In this document: positions 5,822 to 14,429 of the stretch, one piece after another | Position numbering within the stretch: the stretch's first letter is position 1 | Layout: each line of letters starts with the position of its first letter | Assembly: GCA_036660615.1 (NCBI GenBank) | Contig: JAVXAG010000011.1 | Coordinates: 1 to 24,742 of the forward strand | Source of the DNA: JAVXAG01 sp036660615 | GTDB lineage: Bacteria; Bacillota; Clostridia; Peptostreptococcales; Anaerovoracaceae | Length of the DNA: 24,742 nt | Direction of reading: 5' to 3' | Translations under genes and position numbers: made by a program | The notes under the pieces: generated by a model | Seen by the model: only the letters and a program-made list of their open reading frames with translations | What the model was told of the DNA's origin: nothing | The model's database searches: none

Positions 5822-8687
5822 GACCGCCTCCTACGTGTTGTTCCAACACTCTAAATAGCTCTTTGGGTTCTATTGGTTTTGCCAAATGTGCATTCATTCC
5901 TGCCGTCTTTGATTTCTCCACATCTTCATCAAAAGCGTTTGCGCTCATGGCAATAATTGGAATAGTTTTTGCCGTCTTTTTCTTCATCTGACGAATGGAC
6001 TTTGTCGCAGTTATTCCATCCATTACTGGCATTCTAATATCCATCAGTATCGCATCATAATATCCAATCGGTCGTTTGGCAAATTCTTCTATGCCCACTA
6101 ACCCATTTTCTGCAACGATTACTTCCATATTTTTTGATTCAAGTAAACGTTTTGCTACTTCCACATTTAGTAAATGATCCTCGACTAACAATACTCTTTT
6201 ACCTGAAAAGTCATATGGTTTTGGCGCTTCTCTATGTACGCTCTCCTGATTCTTTTTATTGTATATATTCTCAACCGTATGTGAAAAGGATGATTTGAAA
6301 ATAGGCTTATTTATTAATAAGTTAACGCCAGCTTGCTTAGCTTCACCTTCTATATTCACCCAATCAAAAGCGGTCATTATTATTATCGTAACCTCTGGTC
6401 CAACAATTTTTCTAATTTCCCTAGTGGTTTCAATTCCATCCATATCTGGCATCTTCCAGTCAATCAAAATCAAATCAAAATAATTTTTTTCTATGGTCTT
6501 TTTCTTGACTATTGCAATAGCTTTTTCACCAGAATTTACCCATTCCGCCTTTATTCCAAGATCATTCATAATGTTTTGCGTCTGTTGACAGACAATAACA
6601 TCATCATCAACAATGAGACTATGTAATTTTTCAAAATTCAATTTGGATTTCTCCGCATGCCTTTTCTTTGTCTCCTGTGATAATCCTAATCTTATCATTA
6701 TGTTAAATTCAGTTCCAACACCTTCAATGCTGTTTACGGAAATAGTTCCACCCATTAAGTCGACCAGGTTCTTGCATATTGCAAGGCCAAGCCCTGTTCC
6801 ACCATATGTTGAAACATTTTCGTTGTATTCTTGCGCAAAAGGTTCATACAATTTGGGGATGAATGATGATTTTATCCCTATGCCAGTATCGTTTATGATG
6901 AACTTCATATTGGCTTTACCATTTTTTATTCCCATCTGCTGGATAATAAATTGAACTTTTCCACCGTCTTTAGTAAACTTTATAGCATTGGAAATTATGT
7001 TGACTAGAATTTGTTGAAGCTTCATTGCATCACCTACGTAATACTCTTCTACTAAATTTCCTATAATGGATTCATAATAAACGCCTTTTTTCTCTGCTTG
7101 CTCATTACAAATTACATTAATTCCATTTACAAATTCTTCAAAAGGAATTTCATCTTCTTTTATAAATACTTTTCCACTTTCTATTCTTGACATGTCCAAT
7201 ATGTCATTTACAAGTGACAATAAAAATCTTGCTGAAATGCCGACTTTTGAAATATAATCTGCTACTTGATCAGGATCATTGACATACTGTGCCGCCAATG
7301 CAGACATACCAATTATTGCATTCATCGGTGTTCTAATCTCATGACTCATATTTGACAAAAATTCAGATTTTGCCTTGTTTGCGCTCATAGCAGCATTAAG
7401 GGCATTGCTTAAATCCTCTTTTTGTTTCTTTTCCATATCGACTAACTCGGTAACATCAGTACGAGTAATAATAATTTTTTTGTTATCTCTATCCAAATAG
7501 GAAACCTGTATTTTTTTGTGTCCTATTTTGCCTTTTGCCTCTTTGATACCAACATATATTGTAAACTGGTCTTTGGTTTTTAGTTGTTCGAATATGTTTT
7601 TGTAAGAAAGTTCCCGTATGTTTTTCTCAATATCTTTTTCAATAACATATTCATTTGCGTATTCCCTAACTATTTTCTCATAATCCGTAGTATTAAAAGG
7701 TGGTAATGGTGTCCCATCATCTGTCCTAGCATACAAAACATAAGTATCGTTAATAGCATCTAGTTTTGCCACATAGTCATAATCCAGTTTTACGATTCCA
7801 TCAATAATGGCTTGAATATCTTTTCTTGAAGTTATATCTTCAGTATAAATAAAAGTCTCAATATCACTTGTAATAGGATTTTTCATAGTTCTTCCATGAG
7901 TGGCAAACCAATAATATCCACCATTTCCTATGTCAAATTTGTATTCAAAATCAATATCGCCATGGCCATCATAATATCTATATATGATATTATTTACATT
8001 AAAAACAGTTAAAAACTCTTTCCTTGATTCATCATCCCAAATATGGGCTGCAACCTTTTTGAAAAGTTCATCTGCAATGTTAGTTTTCCCTATTTCGCTA
8101 TTATTATCAAGACTGCTCTTCCCACTAATAACTAGATTCTTAGTCAAATTTATATCACATGATGACAAGGAATTATTGTATTTTTCTTCTTTGTATTTTT
8201 GTCTCTCTATATACTTTTTTTCTATTATATTTTGTCTGTGTGCTTTATCATCAACGTTGTCATCAGTGCTTGAAATATTAGAATAGTAAAGTATTTCCTC
8301 TTTACTGAACATACTCTTCTTTTCTTCTGTGACATCGGTAACAATAGACGCACAGTATCCTTCCATTACTTGGAAACATTGTGCCTCTATGTAAATATCT
8401 CTCTCTTCTATATATTTTACTATTGTCTGTCTATTACCCTTATATGCTACTCCATAATATATACTTAACCAATCAACATCCATGCCGTTGTCCATGCTGT
8501 TGTAGTTCTTGCCTTCCCAATCTTCTATTTTTATTCCACGAAAATCGGCCATTGCTTTATTTACATAACAATAAATAAAGTCAACAGGTGCATTTCTAAA
8601 ATCTTTGATTACTTTTACTACTGAAAATGCCATACAACTATCATCAAAACACTCTCGAAAGCTTGATAACTTCTGCTCCATATTCAT
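5808..8687 (-). CDS. Cytoplasmic hybrid sensor histidine kinase (PAS-PAS-HisKA-HATPase-REC-REC)
   Basis: This 959-residue kinase has no membrane helices. The N-terminal half holds two PAS-like sensory segments (about 10-125, and about 205-290 ending in EDITSRKD) and a third divergent segment (about 295-415 ending in TDVTELVD). The HisKA motif SHEIRTPMNAIIG follows, with phospho-accepting His449. The ATPase has N567 in the N-box, DTGIGIK at 600-606 and GGTGLGLAI at 629-637. Two receivers follow, with Asp743 (IDWKMPDMDG) and Asp883 (MDIRMPVMDG). It ends in a Gly/His-rich tail (HVGGGHGGV) without an Hpt domain. The ATG at 8687 is supported by AAGGAGA 11 bases upstream; a second in-frame ATG lies two codons later. 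It is the first gene after a strong promoter and precedes the GGDEF/EAL regulator and the Hpt gene. The signal sensed is unknown but should be intracellular. Confidence 0.95.
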   Translation of the reverse strand: MNMEQKLSSFRECFDDSCMAFSVVKVIKDFRNAPVDFIYCYVNKAMADFRGIKIEDWEGKNYNSMDNGMDVDWLSIYYGVAYKGNRQTIVKYIEERDIYIEAQCFQVMEGYCASIVTDVTEEKKSMFSKEEILYYSNISSTDDNVDDKAHRQNIIEKKYIERQKYKEEKYNNSLSSCDINLTKNLVISGKSSLDNNSEIGKTNIADELFKKVAAHIWDDESRKEFLTVFNVNNIIYRYYDGHGDIDFEYKFDIGNGGYYWFATHGRTMKNPITSDIETFIYTEDITSRKDIQAIIDGIVKLDYDYVAKLDAINDTYVLYARTDDGTPLPPFNTTDYEKIVREYANEYVIEKDIEKNIRELSYKNIFEQLKTKDQFTIYVGIKEAKGKIGHKKIQVSYLDRDNKKIIITRTDVTELVDMEKKQKEDLSNALNAAMSANKAKSEFLSNMSHEIRTPMNAIIGMSALAAQYVNDPDQVADYISKVGISARFLLSLVNDILDMSRIESGKVFIKEDEIPFEEFVNGINVICNEQAEKKGVYYESIIGNLVEEYYVGDAMKLQQILVNIISNAIKFTKDGGKVQFIIQQMGIKNGKANMKFIINDTGIGIKSSFIPKLYEPFAQEYNENVSTYGGTGLGLAICKNLVDLMGGTISVNSIEGVGTEFNIMIRLGLSQETKKRHAEKSKLNFEKLHSLIVDDDVIVCQQTQNIMNDLGIKAEWVNSGEKAIAIVKKKTIEKNYFDLILIDWKMPDMDGIETTREIRKIVGPEVTIIIMTAFDWVNIEGEAKQAGVNLLINKPIFKSSFSHTVENIYNKKNQESVHREAPKPYDFSGKRVLLVEDHLLNVEVAKRLLESKNMEVIVAENGLVGIEEFAKRPIGYYDAILMDIRMPVMDGITATKSIRQMKKKTAKTIPIIAMSANAFDEDVEKSKTAGMNAHLAKPIEPKELFRVLEQHVGGGHGGV

Positions 8688-8749
8688 ATATAATTTGTCT
8701 CCTTTTATGCTACCGCCTATACATTCCTGTTACGCTAGTATACATATCA

Positions 8750-8778
8750 ATTATATAGCAATTTTTGTAATAAATCAA
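8750..8778 (-). promoter_or_regulatory. SigA-type promoter of the kinase / c-di-GMP operon
   Basis: On the minus strand TTGATT (8773-8778) and a perfect TATAAT (8750-8755) are separated by exactly 17 bp. The predicted transcript starts near 8743, leaving a 5' leader of about 55 nt before the kinase start codon. No riboswitch-like structure is evident in that leader. Confidence 0.8.
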
Positions 8779-8805
8779 CGTTTATAACACCTATTCTCCA
8801 AATCT

Positions 8806-8876
8806 AAAGAAGCTGCCTTGCCAAGATACAAAATATGATTAACATATGATTTATCTTCTAGCAAAACAGCCTCTTT
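8806..8876 (-). terminator. Long imperfect hairpin downstream of ppdK, probable terminator
   Basis: The arms 8867-8875 (CAGCCTCTT) and 8807-8815 (AAGAAGCTG) pair over 9 bp with one G-U. The pairing continues inward through TTTTGC/GCAAGG and AAGATA/TATCTT segments. The hairpin starts about 17 bp after the ppdK stop and lies upstream of the kinase promoter. The U tract after it on the minus strand is weak (TTCTTTAGATTT), so termination is plausible but not certain. Confidence 0.5.
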
Positions 8877-8892
8877 TAATTATTATTAACTT

Positions 8893-11523
8893 TTATTTAT
8901 TTTCCTCTGCGTGAACTGCAGCTTGAGCAGCAGCTAGTCTAGCAATTGGAACTCTAAATGGTGAACATGAAACATAGTTTAGTCCAACATTGTGACAGAA
9001 CTCAATGGTCTTAGGATCTCCACCATGTTCTCCACAAATACCAAGTTTGATATTTGGTCTAGTTTTCTTACCAAGGTTTACAGCCATCTCAACTAGTCTA
9101 CCAACACCAACTTGGTCGATAGTCTGGAATGGATCAGCTTCAAAAATACCCTTAGCTTTGTATTCCTTGATTATATTTCCAGTATCGTCTCTTGAGAAAC
9201 CAAATGTCATCTGTGTAAGGTCATTTGTTCCAAATGAGAAGAATTCAGCATCTTTTGCAATTGCATCAGCAGTAAGAGCTGCTCTTGGAATTTCAATCAT
9301 TGTTCCGATCATATATTCAACTTTTACGCCTTCTCTTGCCATAACTCTTTCAACAGTTTCAACAACTGTTTTCTTTACGTCAGCAAGTTCAGCTTCAAGC
9401 GCTACTAATGGAATCATAATTTCTGGAACTACGCTCTTGCCTTGTTCCTTTTTGATTTCGATAGCAGCCATGATGATTGCTTCGGACTGCATCTCTGCAA
9501 TCTCAGGATATGTAACTGCAAGACGGCAACCTCTATGACCAAGCATTGGATTGAACTCATGCAATTCTTCTGCTTTCTTAGCAAGCTTTTCGTAAGGAAC
9601 ACCAATCTGCTTTGAAAGTTCTCTTGTTTCTTCTTCTGTATGAGGAAGGAATTCATGCAGTGGTGGATCCAGTAATCTGATTGTTACAGGTCTGTCGCCC
9701 ATGGCTTCATATATTCCCTTAAAGTCACTCTTTTGGTATGGAAGTAAGAATGCAAGTGCTTCTCTTCTTTCTTCTTCTGTTTCTGCCAAAATCATTCTTC
9801 TAATTGCTGGGATTCTTTCTTCTTCAAAGAACATATGCTCAGTTCTGCAAAGTCCAATACCTTCTGCACCAAACTCTACAGCTTGTCTTGCATCTCTTGG
9901 ATTGTCTGCATTTGTTCTAACTTTTAATGTTCTGATTTCATCAGCCCATGACATGATAGTTCCGAAGTCGCCTGATACTTCAGGGGCTACAGTCTTTATC
10001 TTGCCTTTATATACAGAGCCGTCAGTTCCGTTGATTGAGATGAAATCTCCTTCAGCAAACTTTTCGCCTCCGATTTCTAATGTCTTATTAGCTTCACTAA
10101 CTTTTAGTTCTGAACATCCTGCTACACAGCATTTGCCCATTCCTCTAGCTACAACAGCAGCGTGGGAAGTCATTCCGCCTCTAGCAGTTAAAATACCTTC
10201 AGCAACAACCATTCCAGCCAAGTCTTCTGGTGAAGTTTCTAGTCTTACAAGGACTGCTTTTTCACCATTTGCTACAGCAGCAACAGCATCAGCAGCTGTA
10301 AAGTAAACTTTTCCTGTAGCAGCACCAGGTGATGCTGGAAGTCCCTTTGCTAATTTCTTTGATGCTTTTTCGTCATCATCATCAAACTTAGGGTGAAGTA
10401 ATTGGTCAATTTGTGCAGGCTCTAATCTTGTTACTGCAGTCTTCTTATTGATTAATCCTTCTTTTTCCATATCTACTGCAATCTTAACTGCAGCACCTGC
10501 TGTTCTCTTACCATTTCTAGTTTGAAGCATATATAATTTATTTCTTTCAACAGTAAATTCCATATCCTGCATATCGTGATAATGCTTTTCCAAAACTTCT
10601 GCGATTCTTATAAATTCTTTGTATACCTCAGGGAATGCCTGAGCCATTTCTGCAATTGGTTGTGGAGTTCTAATACCTGCTACAACGTCTTCACCTTGTG
10701 CATTTACTAGGAATTCACCAAATATTTTCGCTTCTCCGTTTACAGGGCTTCTTGTGAAAGCAACGCCTGTCCCAGAAGTATCGCCCATATTACCAAATAC
10801 CATGGATTGGATATTTACTGCTGTTCCAAGATCTCCAGGGATACTGTTTAGTGATCTGTAAAGAATAGCTCTGTCGTTATTCCATGATCTAAATACCGCC
10901 ATAATAGCTTCCATTAACTGGTCTGTTGGTACTTGTGGGAAATCTCTGTTCTTCTCTTTTTTAACTAAGGCTTTGTAATCTACAATTACTGCTTTTAAGT
11001 CGTCTGTAGTTAAATCTACGTCAAACTTTGCTCCAACCTTTTCTTTTCTTGCGTCAAAAATAGCATCGAACTTAGTCTTTGCAATTTCCATAACTACGTC
11101 ACCAAACATCTGTATAAATCTTCGGTAACTGTCATAAGCAAAACGATCGTTTTGTGTTAGTTTTGCCATACCTTCAACAGTTTGGTCATTTAAACCTAGG
11201 TTTAAAATTGTGTCCATCATGCCAGGCATTGAAAAAACAGCACCTGAACGAACAGATACAAGTAGTGGATTATCTACACTACCAAATTTTTTGCCAGTAA
11301 CATTTTCTAATTCAGTAAGCTTTTCGTAGATGGATTCTATAATATCATCACCTATTTTTAGGCCCTCATCATAGTATCTGTTACAAGCTTCTGTTGATAC
11401 TGTAAAACCAAATGGCACTGGTAGCCCAATTTTGGTCATTTCTGCCAAATTGGCTCCTTTACCTCCTAGAAGGCTTCTCATATCTTTTGAGCCCTCATTA
11501 AAGGAATAAACAAATTTTTTCAT
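8893..11523 (-). CDS. ppdK: Pyruvate, phosphate dikinase
   Basis: PPDK reversibly converts pyruvate, ATP and phosphate to phosphoenolpyruvate, AMP and pyrophosphate. In anaerobic Clostridia it often works beside or instead of pyruvate kinase. The protein has about 876 residues, the normal length. Visible signatures are the N-terminal ATP-grasp start (LLGGKGANLAEM), the swivelling phospho-histidine motif GGMTSHAAVVARGMGK with His454, and the C-terminal PEP-binding barrel with MIEIPRA, SFGTNDLTQ and the catalytic CGEHGGDP (Cys830). I place the start at the ATG at 11523, which gives the usual MKKFVY start and has AAGGAG 11 bases upstream. A TTG nine bases earlier is too close to that site. The gene follows glyS by 18 bp, and its ribosome binding site abuts the glyS stop, so it is probably co-transcribed. 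Confidence 0.97.
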   Translation of the reverse strand: MKKFVYSFNEGSKDMRSLLGGKGANLAEMTKIGLPVPFGFTVSTEACNRYYDEGLKIGDDIIESIYEKLTELENVTGKKFGSVDNPLLVSVRSGAVFSMPGMMDTILNLGLNDQTVEGMAKLTQNDRFAYDSYRRFIQMFGDVVMEIAKTKFDAIFDARKEKVGAKFDVDLTTDDLKAVIVDYKALVKKEKNRDFPQVPTDQLMEAIMAVFRSWNNDRAILYRSLNSIPGDLGTAVNIQSMVFGNMGDTSGTGVAFTRSPVNGEAKIFGEFLVNAQGEDVVAGIRTPQPIAEMAQAFPEVYKEFIRIAEVLEKHYHDMQDMEFTVERNKLYMLQTRNGKRTAGAAVKIAVDMEKEGLINKKTAVTRLEPAQIDQLLHPKFDDDDEKASKKLAKGLPASPGAATGKVYFTAADAVAAVANGEKAVLVRLETSPEDLAGMVVAEGILTARGGMTSHAAVVARGMGKCCVAGCSELKVSEANKTLEIGGEKFAEGDFISINGTDGSVYKGKIKTVAPEVSGDFGTIMSWADEIRTLKVRTNADNPRDARQAVEFGAEGIGLCRTEHMFFEEERIPAIRRMILAETEEERREALAFLLPYQKSDFKGIYEAMGDRPVTIRLLDPPLHEFLPHTEEETRELSKQIGVPYEKLAKKAEELHEFNPMLGHRGCRLAVTYPEIAEMQSEAIIMAAIEIKKEQGKSVVPEIMIPLVALEAELADVKKTVVETVERVMAREGVKVEYMIGTMIEIPRAALTADAIAKDAEFFSFGTNDLTQMTFGFSRDDTGNIIKEYKAKGIFEADPFQTIDQVGVGRLVEMAVNLGKKTRPNIKLGICGEHGGDPKTIEFCHNVGLNYVSCSPFRVPIARLAAAQAAVHAEENK

Positions 11524-11541
11524 TTTCTCCAAATCTCCTTT

Positions 11542-12945
11542 TCAAAAAACTAGTTTACTATCAATATATTCTTTTACCTGAGTAACAGGTATTCTGACTT
11601 GTTCCATTGTATCTCTATCACGGATAGTTACGCAACCATCGACTTCTGTTTCAAAGTCAACACATATACAGAAAGGAGTTCCGATTTCATCTTCTCTCCT
11701 ATATCTTTTACCAATTGAACCTGCTGCATCATAATCAACCATAAAGTACTTTGAAAGCTCTTCATGAATTGGTTCTGCTACAGGTGCAAGTTTCTTTGCC
11801 AGTGGCAGTACTGCCGCTTTAAACGGTGCAAGGGCTGGATGGAATTGCATTACAACTCTAGTGTCCTCTTTTCCGTTTGCATCAGTCAATATTTCCTCAT
11901 GATAAGCATCTACTAAGAATGCCAGAGTTACTCTGTCAGCTCCAAGAGATGGCTCAATACAGTAAGGTATATATTTTTCATTTGTTTCAGGATCTACATA
12001 ATTCATTTCTTGACCAGAAAATTCACTGTGTTGTCTAAGGTCAAAATCAGTTCTGTCTGCAATACCCCAAAGTTCGCCCCATCCAAATGGGAACAAATAT
12101 TCAAGGTCTGTAGTCGCATTACTGTAGTGGGATAATTCTTCTGGATCGTGATCCCTTGCTCTAATATTGTCCATGTTCATTCCAAGTGTTTCTAAGAACT
12201 TAACGCAATATTTTTTCCAATAGTCAAACCATTCTAAATCTGTACCTGGTTTGCAGAAAAATTCTAACTCCATCTGCTCAAATTCCCTTATTCTGAAAAT
12301 AAAGTTTCCTGGTGTGATTTCATTTCTAAATGATTTACCTATTTGGGCAATACCAAATGGTACTTTCTTTCTTGATGTTCTCTGAACATTTTTGAAGTTG
12401 ACAAAAATTCCCTGTGCCGTTTCAGGTCTTAGGAAAAGTTCTGCTCTTGAGTCCTCAGTTACTCCTTGAAATGTCTTAAACATTAAATTAAATTGTCTTA
12501 TTCCTGTAAATTCTTTCTTTCCACATTCTGGACATTTGATTCCATTCTCTGAAATATATTGTTCAAGCTTTTCGTTTGACCAACCATCTACTGGAAGAAC
12601 TTCTAGTCCATTTTTTTGCATGTATTCTTCAATAAGTTTGTCTGCTCTAAATCTAGCTTGACATCCTTTGCAGTCAATTAGCGGATCCGAAAATCCACCT
12701 ACATGGCCAGATGCAACCCATGTTTTTGGGTTCATTAGAATTGCGGCATCTAATCCAACGTTATACTTTGATTCTTGGACAAATTTTCTCCACCATGCTC
12801 TTTTTACGTTGTTTTTAAATTCAACGCCAACTGGACCGTAATCCCAAGTGTTTGCAAGTCCGCCATATATTTCTGAACCTGGATATACAAACCCTCTGTT
12901 TTTGCATAGTGCAACAATTTTTTCCATTGTAACTTCTTTACTCAT
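11542..12945 (-). CDS. glyS: Glycyl-tRNA synthetase, single-chain class II
   Basis: This 467-residue enzyme charges tRNA-Gly. It is the dimeric single-chain form, not the two-subunit GlyQS form. Class II features are the N-terminal VYPGSEIYGGLANTWDYGPVG, motif 2 (FRNEITPGNFIFRIREFEQMELE) and motif 3 (EPSLGADRVTLAF). A C-terminal anticodon-binding domain lies at about 370-467. CxxC pairs (CKGC and CPEC) lie in the insertion between motifs 1 and 2. The ATG at 12945 has only a weak GGTAGG upstream, and a second ATG lies six codons later; family alignments favour the first or second equally. It lies 30 bp downstream of the DUF4342 gene with no T-box leader, so expression probably comes from the upstream operon. 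Confidence 0.97.
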   Translation of the reverse strand: MSKEVTMEKIVALCKNRGFVYPGSEIYGGLANTWDYGPVGVEFKNNVKRAWWRKFVQESKYNVGLDAAILMNPKTWVASGHVGGFSDPLIDCKGCQARFRADKLIEEYMQKNGLEVLPVDGWSNEKLEQYISENGIKCPECGKKEFTGIRQFNLMFKTFQGVTEDSRAELFLRPETAQGIFVNFKNVQRTSRKKVPFGIAQIGKSFRNEITPGNFIFRIREFEQMELEFFCKPGTDLEWFDYWKKYCVKFLETLGMNMDNIRARDHDPEELSHYSNATTDLEYLFPFGWGELWGIADRTDFDLRQHSEFSGQEMNYVDPETNEKYIPYCIEPSLGADRVTLAFLVDAYHEEILTDANGKEDTRVVMQFHPALAPFKAAVLPLAKKLAPVAEPIHEELSKYFMVDYDAAGSIGKRYRREDEIGTPFCICVDFETEVDGCVTIRDRDTMEQVRIPVTQVKEYIDSKLVF

Positions 12946-12975
12946 CTTTAAATTGTACCTACCATTTCTAGAATA

Positions 12976-13656
12976 TTATTTTTCTTCGTCTTTATCTTCT
13001 CCACGAGCTGGTTTGTCGCATTGATCTTCATCACAAACGCACTCACTACAATCTTCGTGACAATCCTCACAAAATTCATCTTCATAGCGATCATCATCTT
13101 TTTTTAAATCATTTAGTTTATCTTTTGCCATTTCCTTTAAAGTGTTAAAAGTTTTAGTACTTTTATCTTTTATGTCGTCGTAAACTTCTGGTGCTTTTTC
13201 TTTTATGTCTTCATAAACTTCTGCACCCTTGTCTTTTGCTTCTTCGTAAAAAACTCCAGCTTTCTCTGTCAAATCGATAACCGAGCCATCGTCTTTTATG
13301 AAATGAATCTGGCATTTGAATCCAAATGATGCTACGATTCCGGCGATTACTCCCCAAAACGCAACAAAAGTTCCCAAAATTCCAACTGTAAGTGGAAGAT
13401 TTACCAGAGTTTCATCGTCTTTTGTTATTACTATCCTCGAGATGTTACCTTTTTTTACGATTTCTTTCATTTTTCGTACAAGATCGTCACATTTCTCAGA
13501 TGCTTTTTTGCTTGTTTTAATGTCAATGGTTTCTTCGATTGCAATGATTGCATCTACTACGTTGCCTTCTGCCGCTTCCAAAGCCTCTTTGGCTTCTTTG
13601 TAAGTTACGCCAGTTCTGTCCTTTACCAATTCAATCTTTTCTAAAGTAATCTCCAT
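12976..13656 (-). CDS. UBA-like / DUF4342 protein with amphipathic repeats and a Cys-rich acidic tail
   Basis: In this 226-residue protein, residues 4-42 resemble the UBA/TS-N fold (VKDRTGVTYKEAKEALEAAEG, then VVDAI). Residues 52-130 match DUF4342 in layout (VRKMKEIVKKGNISRIVITKDDE, then a hydrophobic segment LPLTVGILGTFVAFWGVIAGIVASFG that could insert in or lie on a membrane). Residues 131-186 are charged 11-mer-like amphipathic repeats (AEVYEDIKEKA, PEVYDDIKDKS). The tail (190-226) is very acidic, with six cysteines in the order CxxCx3CxxCxCx4C, which may bind metal. AGGAGGT before the ATG at 13656 overlaps the recO stop codon, indicating coupling. The function is unknown; the site between recO and glyS suggests a link to the housekeeping operon only by position. 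Confidence 0.8.
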   Translation of the reverse strand: MEITLEKIELVKDRTGVTYKEAKEALEAAEGNVVDAIIAIEETIDIKTSKKASEKCDDLVRKMKEIVKKGNISRIVITKDDETLVNLPLTVGILGTFVAFWGVIAGIVASFGFKCQIHFIKDDGSVIDLTEKAGVFYEEAKDKGAEVYEDIKEKAPEVYDDIKDKSTKTFNTLKEMAKDKLNDLKKDDDRYEDEFCEDCHEDCSECVCDEDQCDKPARGEDKDEEK

Positions 13657-13666
13657 AATTTACCTC

Positions 13667-14425
13667 CTAATATTTTCCCATGAAAAAACTTTCGCTTTTT
13701 AGCTTTCCTATATCTAAATAGTAAGACATATAGCTTTTTATTATGGTTTGTAACTCACCCGATACTTTTTCTTCTAAGGCAATTTTCCCAAAGGATTCCA
13801 ACGGGTTTTTTACAAAATATTTCAATATATCTACTATACCAAAATCTACGCGATAAATCAATGTATCATTGTCTTGATTTCTATTGTTTTTTGCACATTC
13901 TTTGCAAATCATCCCTCCTTGAGCTACGCTAAAGTCAATTAGGTCATCTTTTGCACCGCAACTTGCACACTGATCCAGTTCTGGCATAGTTCCCATTATC
14001 TTCAGTGCTTTTATTTCATATGCTAGTACAAGTGTCTGATATTCCTTGTTTCTCTGCTCAATACAAGTAAAAAAATCAATCAGCAGATTAAAAAGTTGTG
14101 GATTGGGTTGTTCTTCGTAGAGCATTCGTTCTGTAAGCTCAAGAACAAATGAACTGGACATATATTTATCCACGTCCTCACCAATTTTATAATAACTTTT
14201 TATCACATCTGCGCTGTTTATGTTGTAGTATTCTTTGTTCTTGAATATTTCATAGTTTCCATATGTAAATGGTCGCATAGCAAGAGCCGCCTTGCTCTTC
14301 CCTTTTTCATCAATGGTTGTGCCTGCGCTTATTTTTCCATATTTCTTTGAAAACAAAAGAACCATCCTTCTTCCACCGACGGTTTTTGTCTGTTTTAAGA
14401 TGATCCCTTCTGTATTAACTAACAT
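13667..14425 (-). CDS. recO: DNA repair protein RecO
   Basis: RecO anneals single strands and, with RecR and RecF, loads RecA during recombinational repair. This 252-residue protein has the N-terminal OB-fold (MLVNTEGIILKQTKTVGGRRMVLLFSKKYGKISA), a helical core and a four-cysteine zinc site (CASC followed by CKEC about 20 residues later). The frame is open further upstream, but I take the ATG at 14425. It has AAGGA nine bases before it, gives the standard RecO N-terminus and avoids overlap with era, which stops at 14430. The era-recO order is typical of Firmicutes. Confidence 0.95.
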   Translation of the reverse strand: MLVNTEGIILKQTKTVGGRRMVLLFSKKYGKISAGTTIDEKGKSKAALAMRPFTYGNYEIFKNKEYYNINSADVIKSYYKIGEDVDKYMSSSFVLELTERMLYEEQPNPQLFNLLIDFFTCIEQRNKEYQTLVLAYEIKALKIMGTMPELDQCASCGAKDDLIDFSVAQGGMICKECAKNNRNQDNDTLIYRVDFGIVDILKYFVKNPLESFGKIALEEKVSGELQTIIKSYMSYYLDIGKLKSESFFMGKY

Positions 14426-14429
14426 AATT

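Noticed and set aside
8688..8749. c-di-GMP riboswitch in the leader of the kinase operon
   Set aside because: The leader is only about 55 nt and lacks the conserved GEMM-type core and paired stems; nothing supports a riboswitch.
9005..10306. Long plus-strand open frames opposite ppdK (177 and 201 codons)
   Set aside because: They are shadows of the highly conserved ppdK coding sequence, whose codon bias leaves the opposite strand open; no ribosome binding sites or recognisable protein features.
12946..12975. T-box or other tRNA-sensing leader before glyS
   Set aside because: Only 30 bp separate glyS from the preceding gene, far too short for a T-box, and no antiterminator motif is visible.
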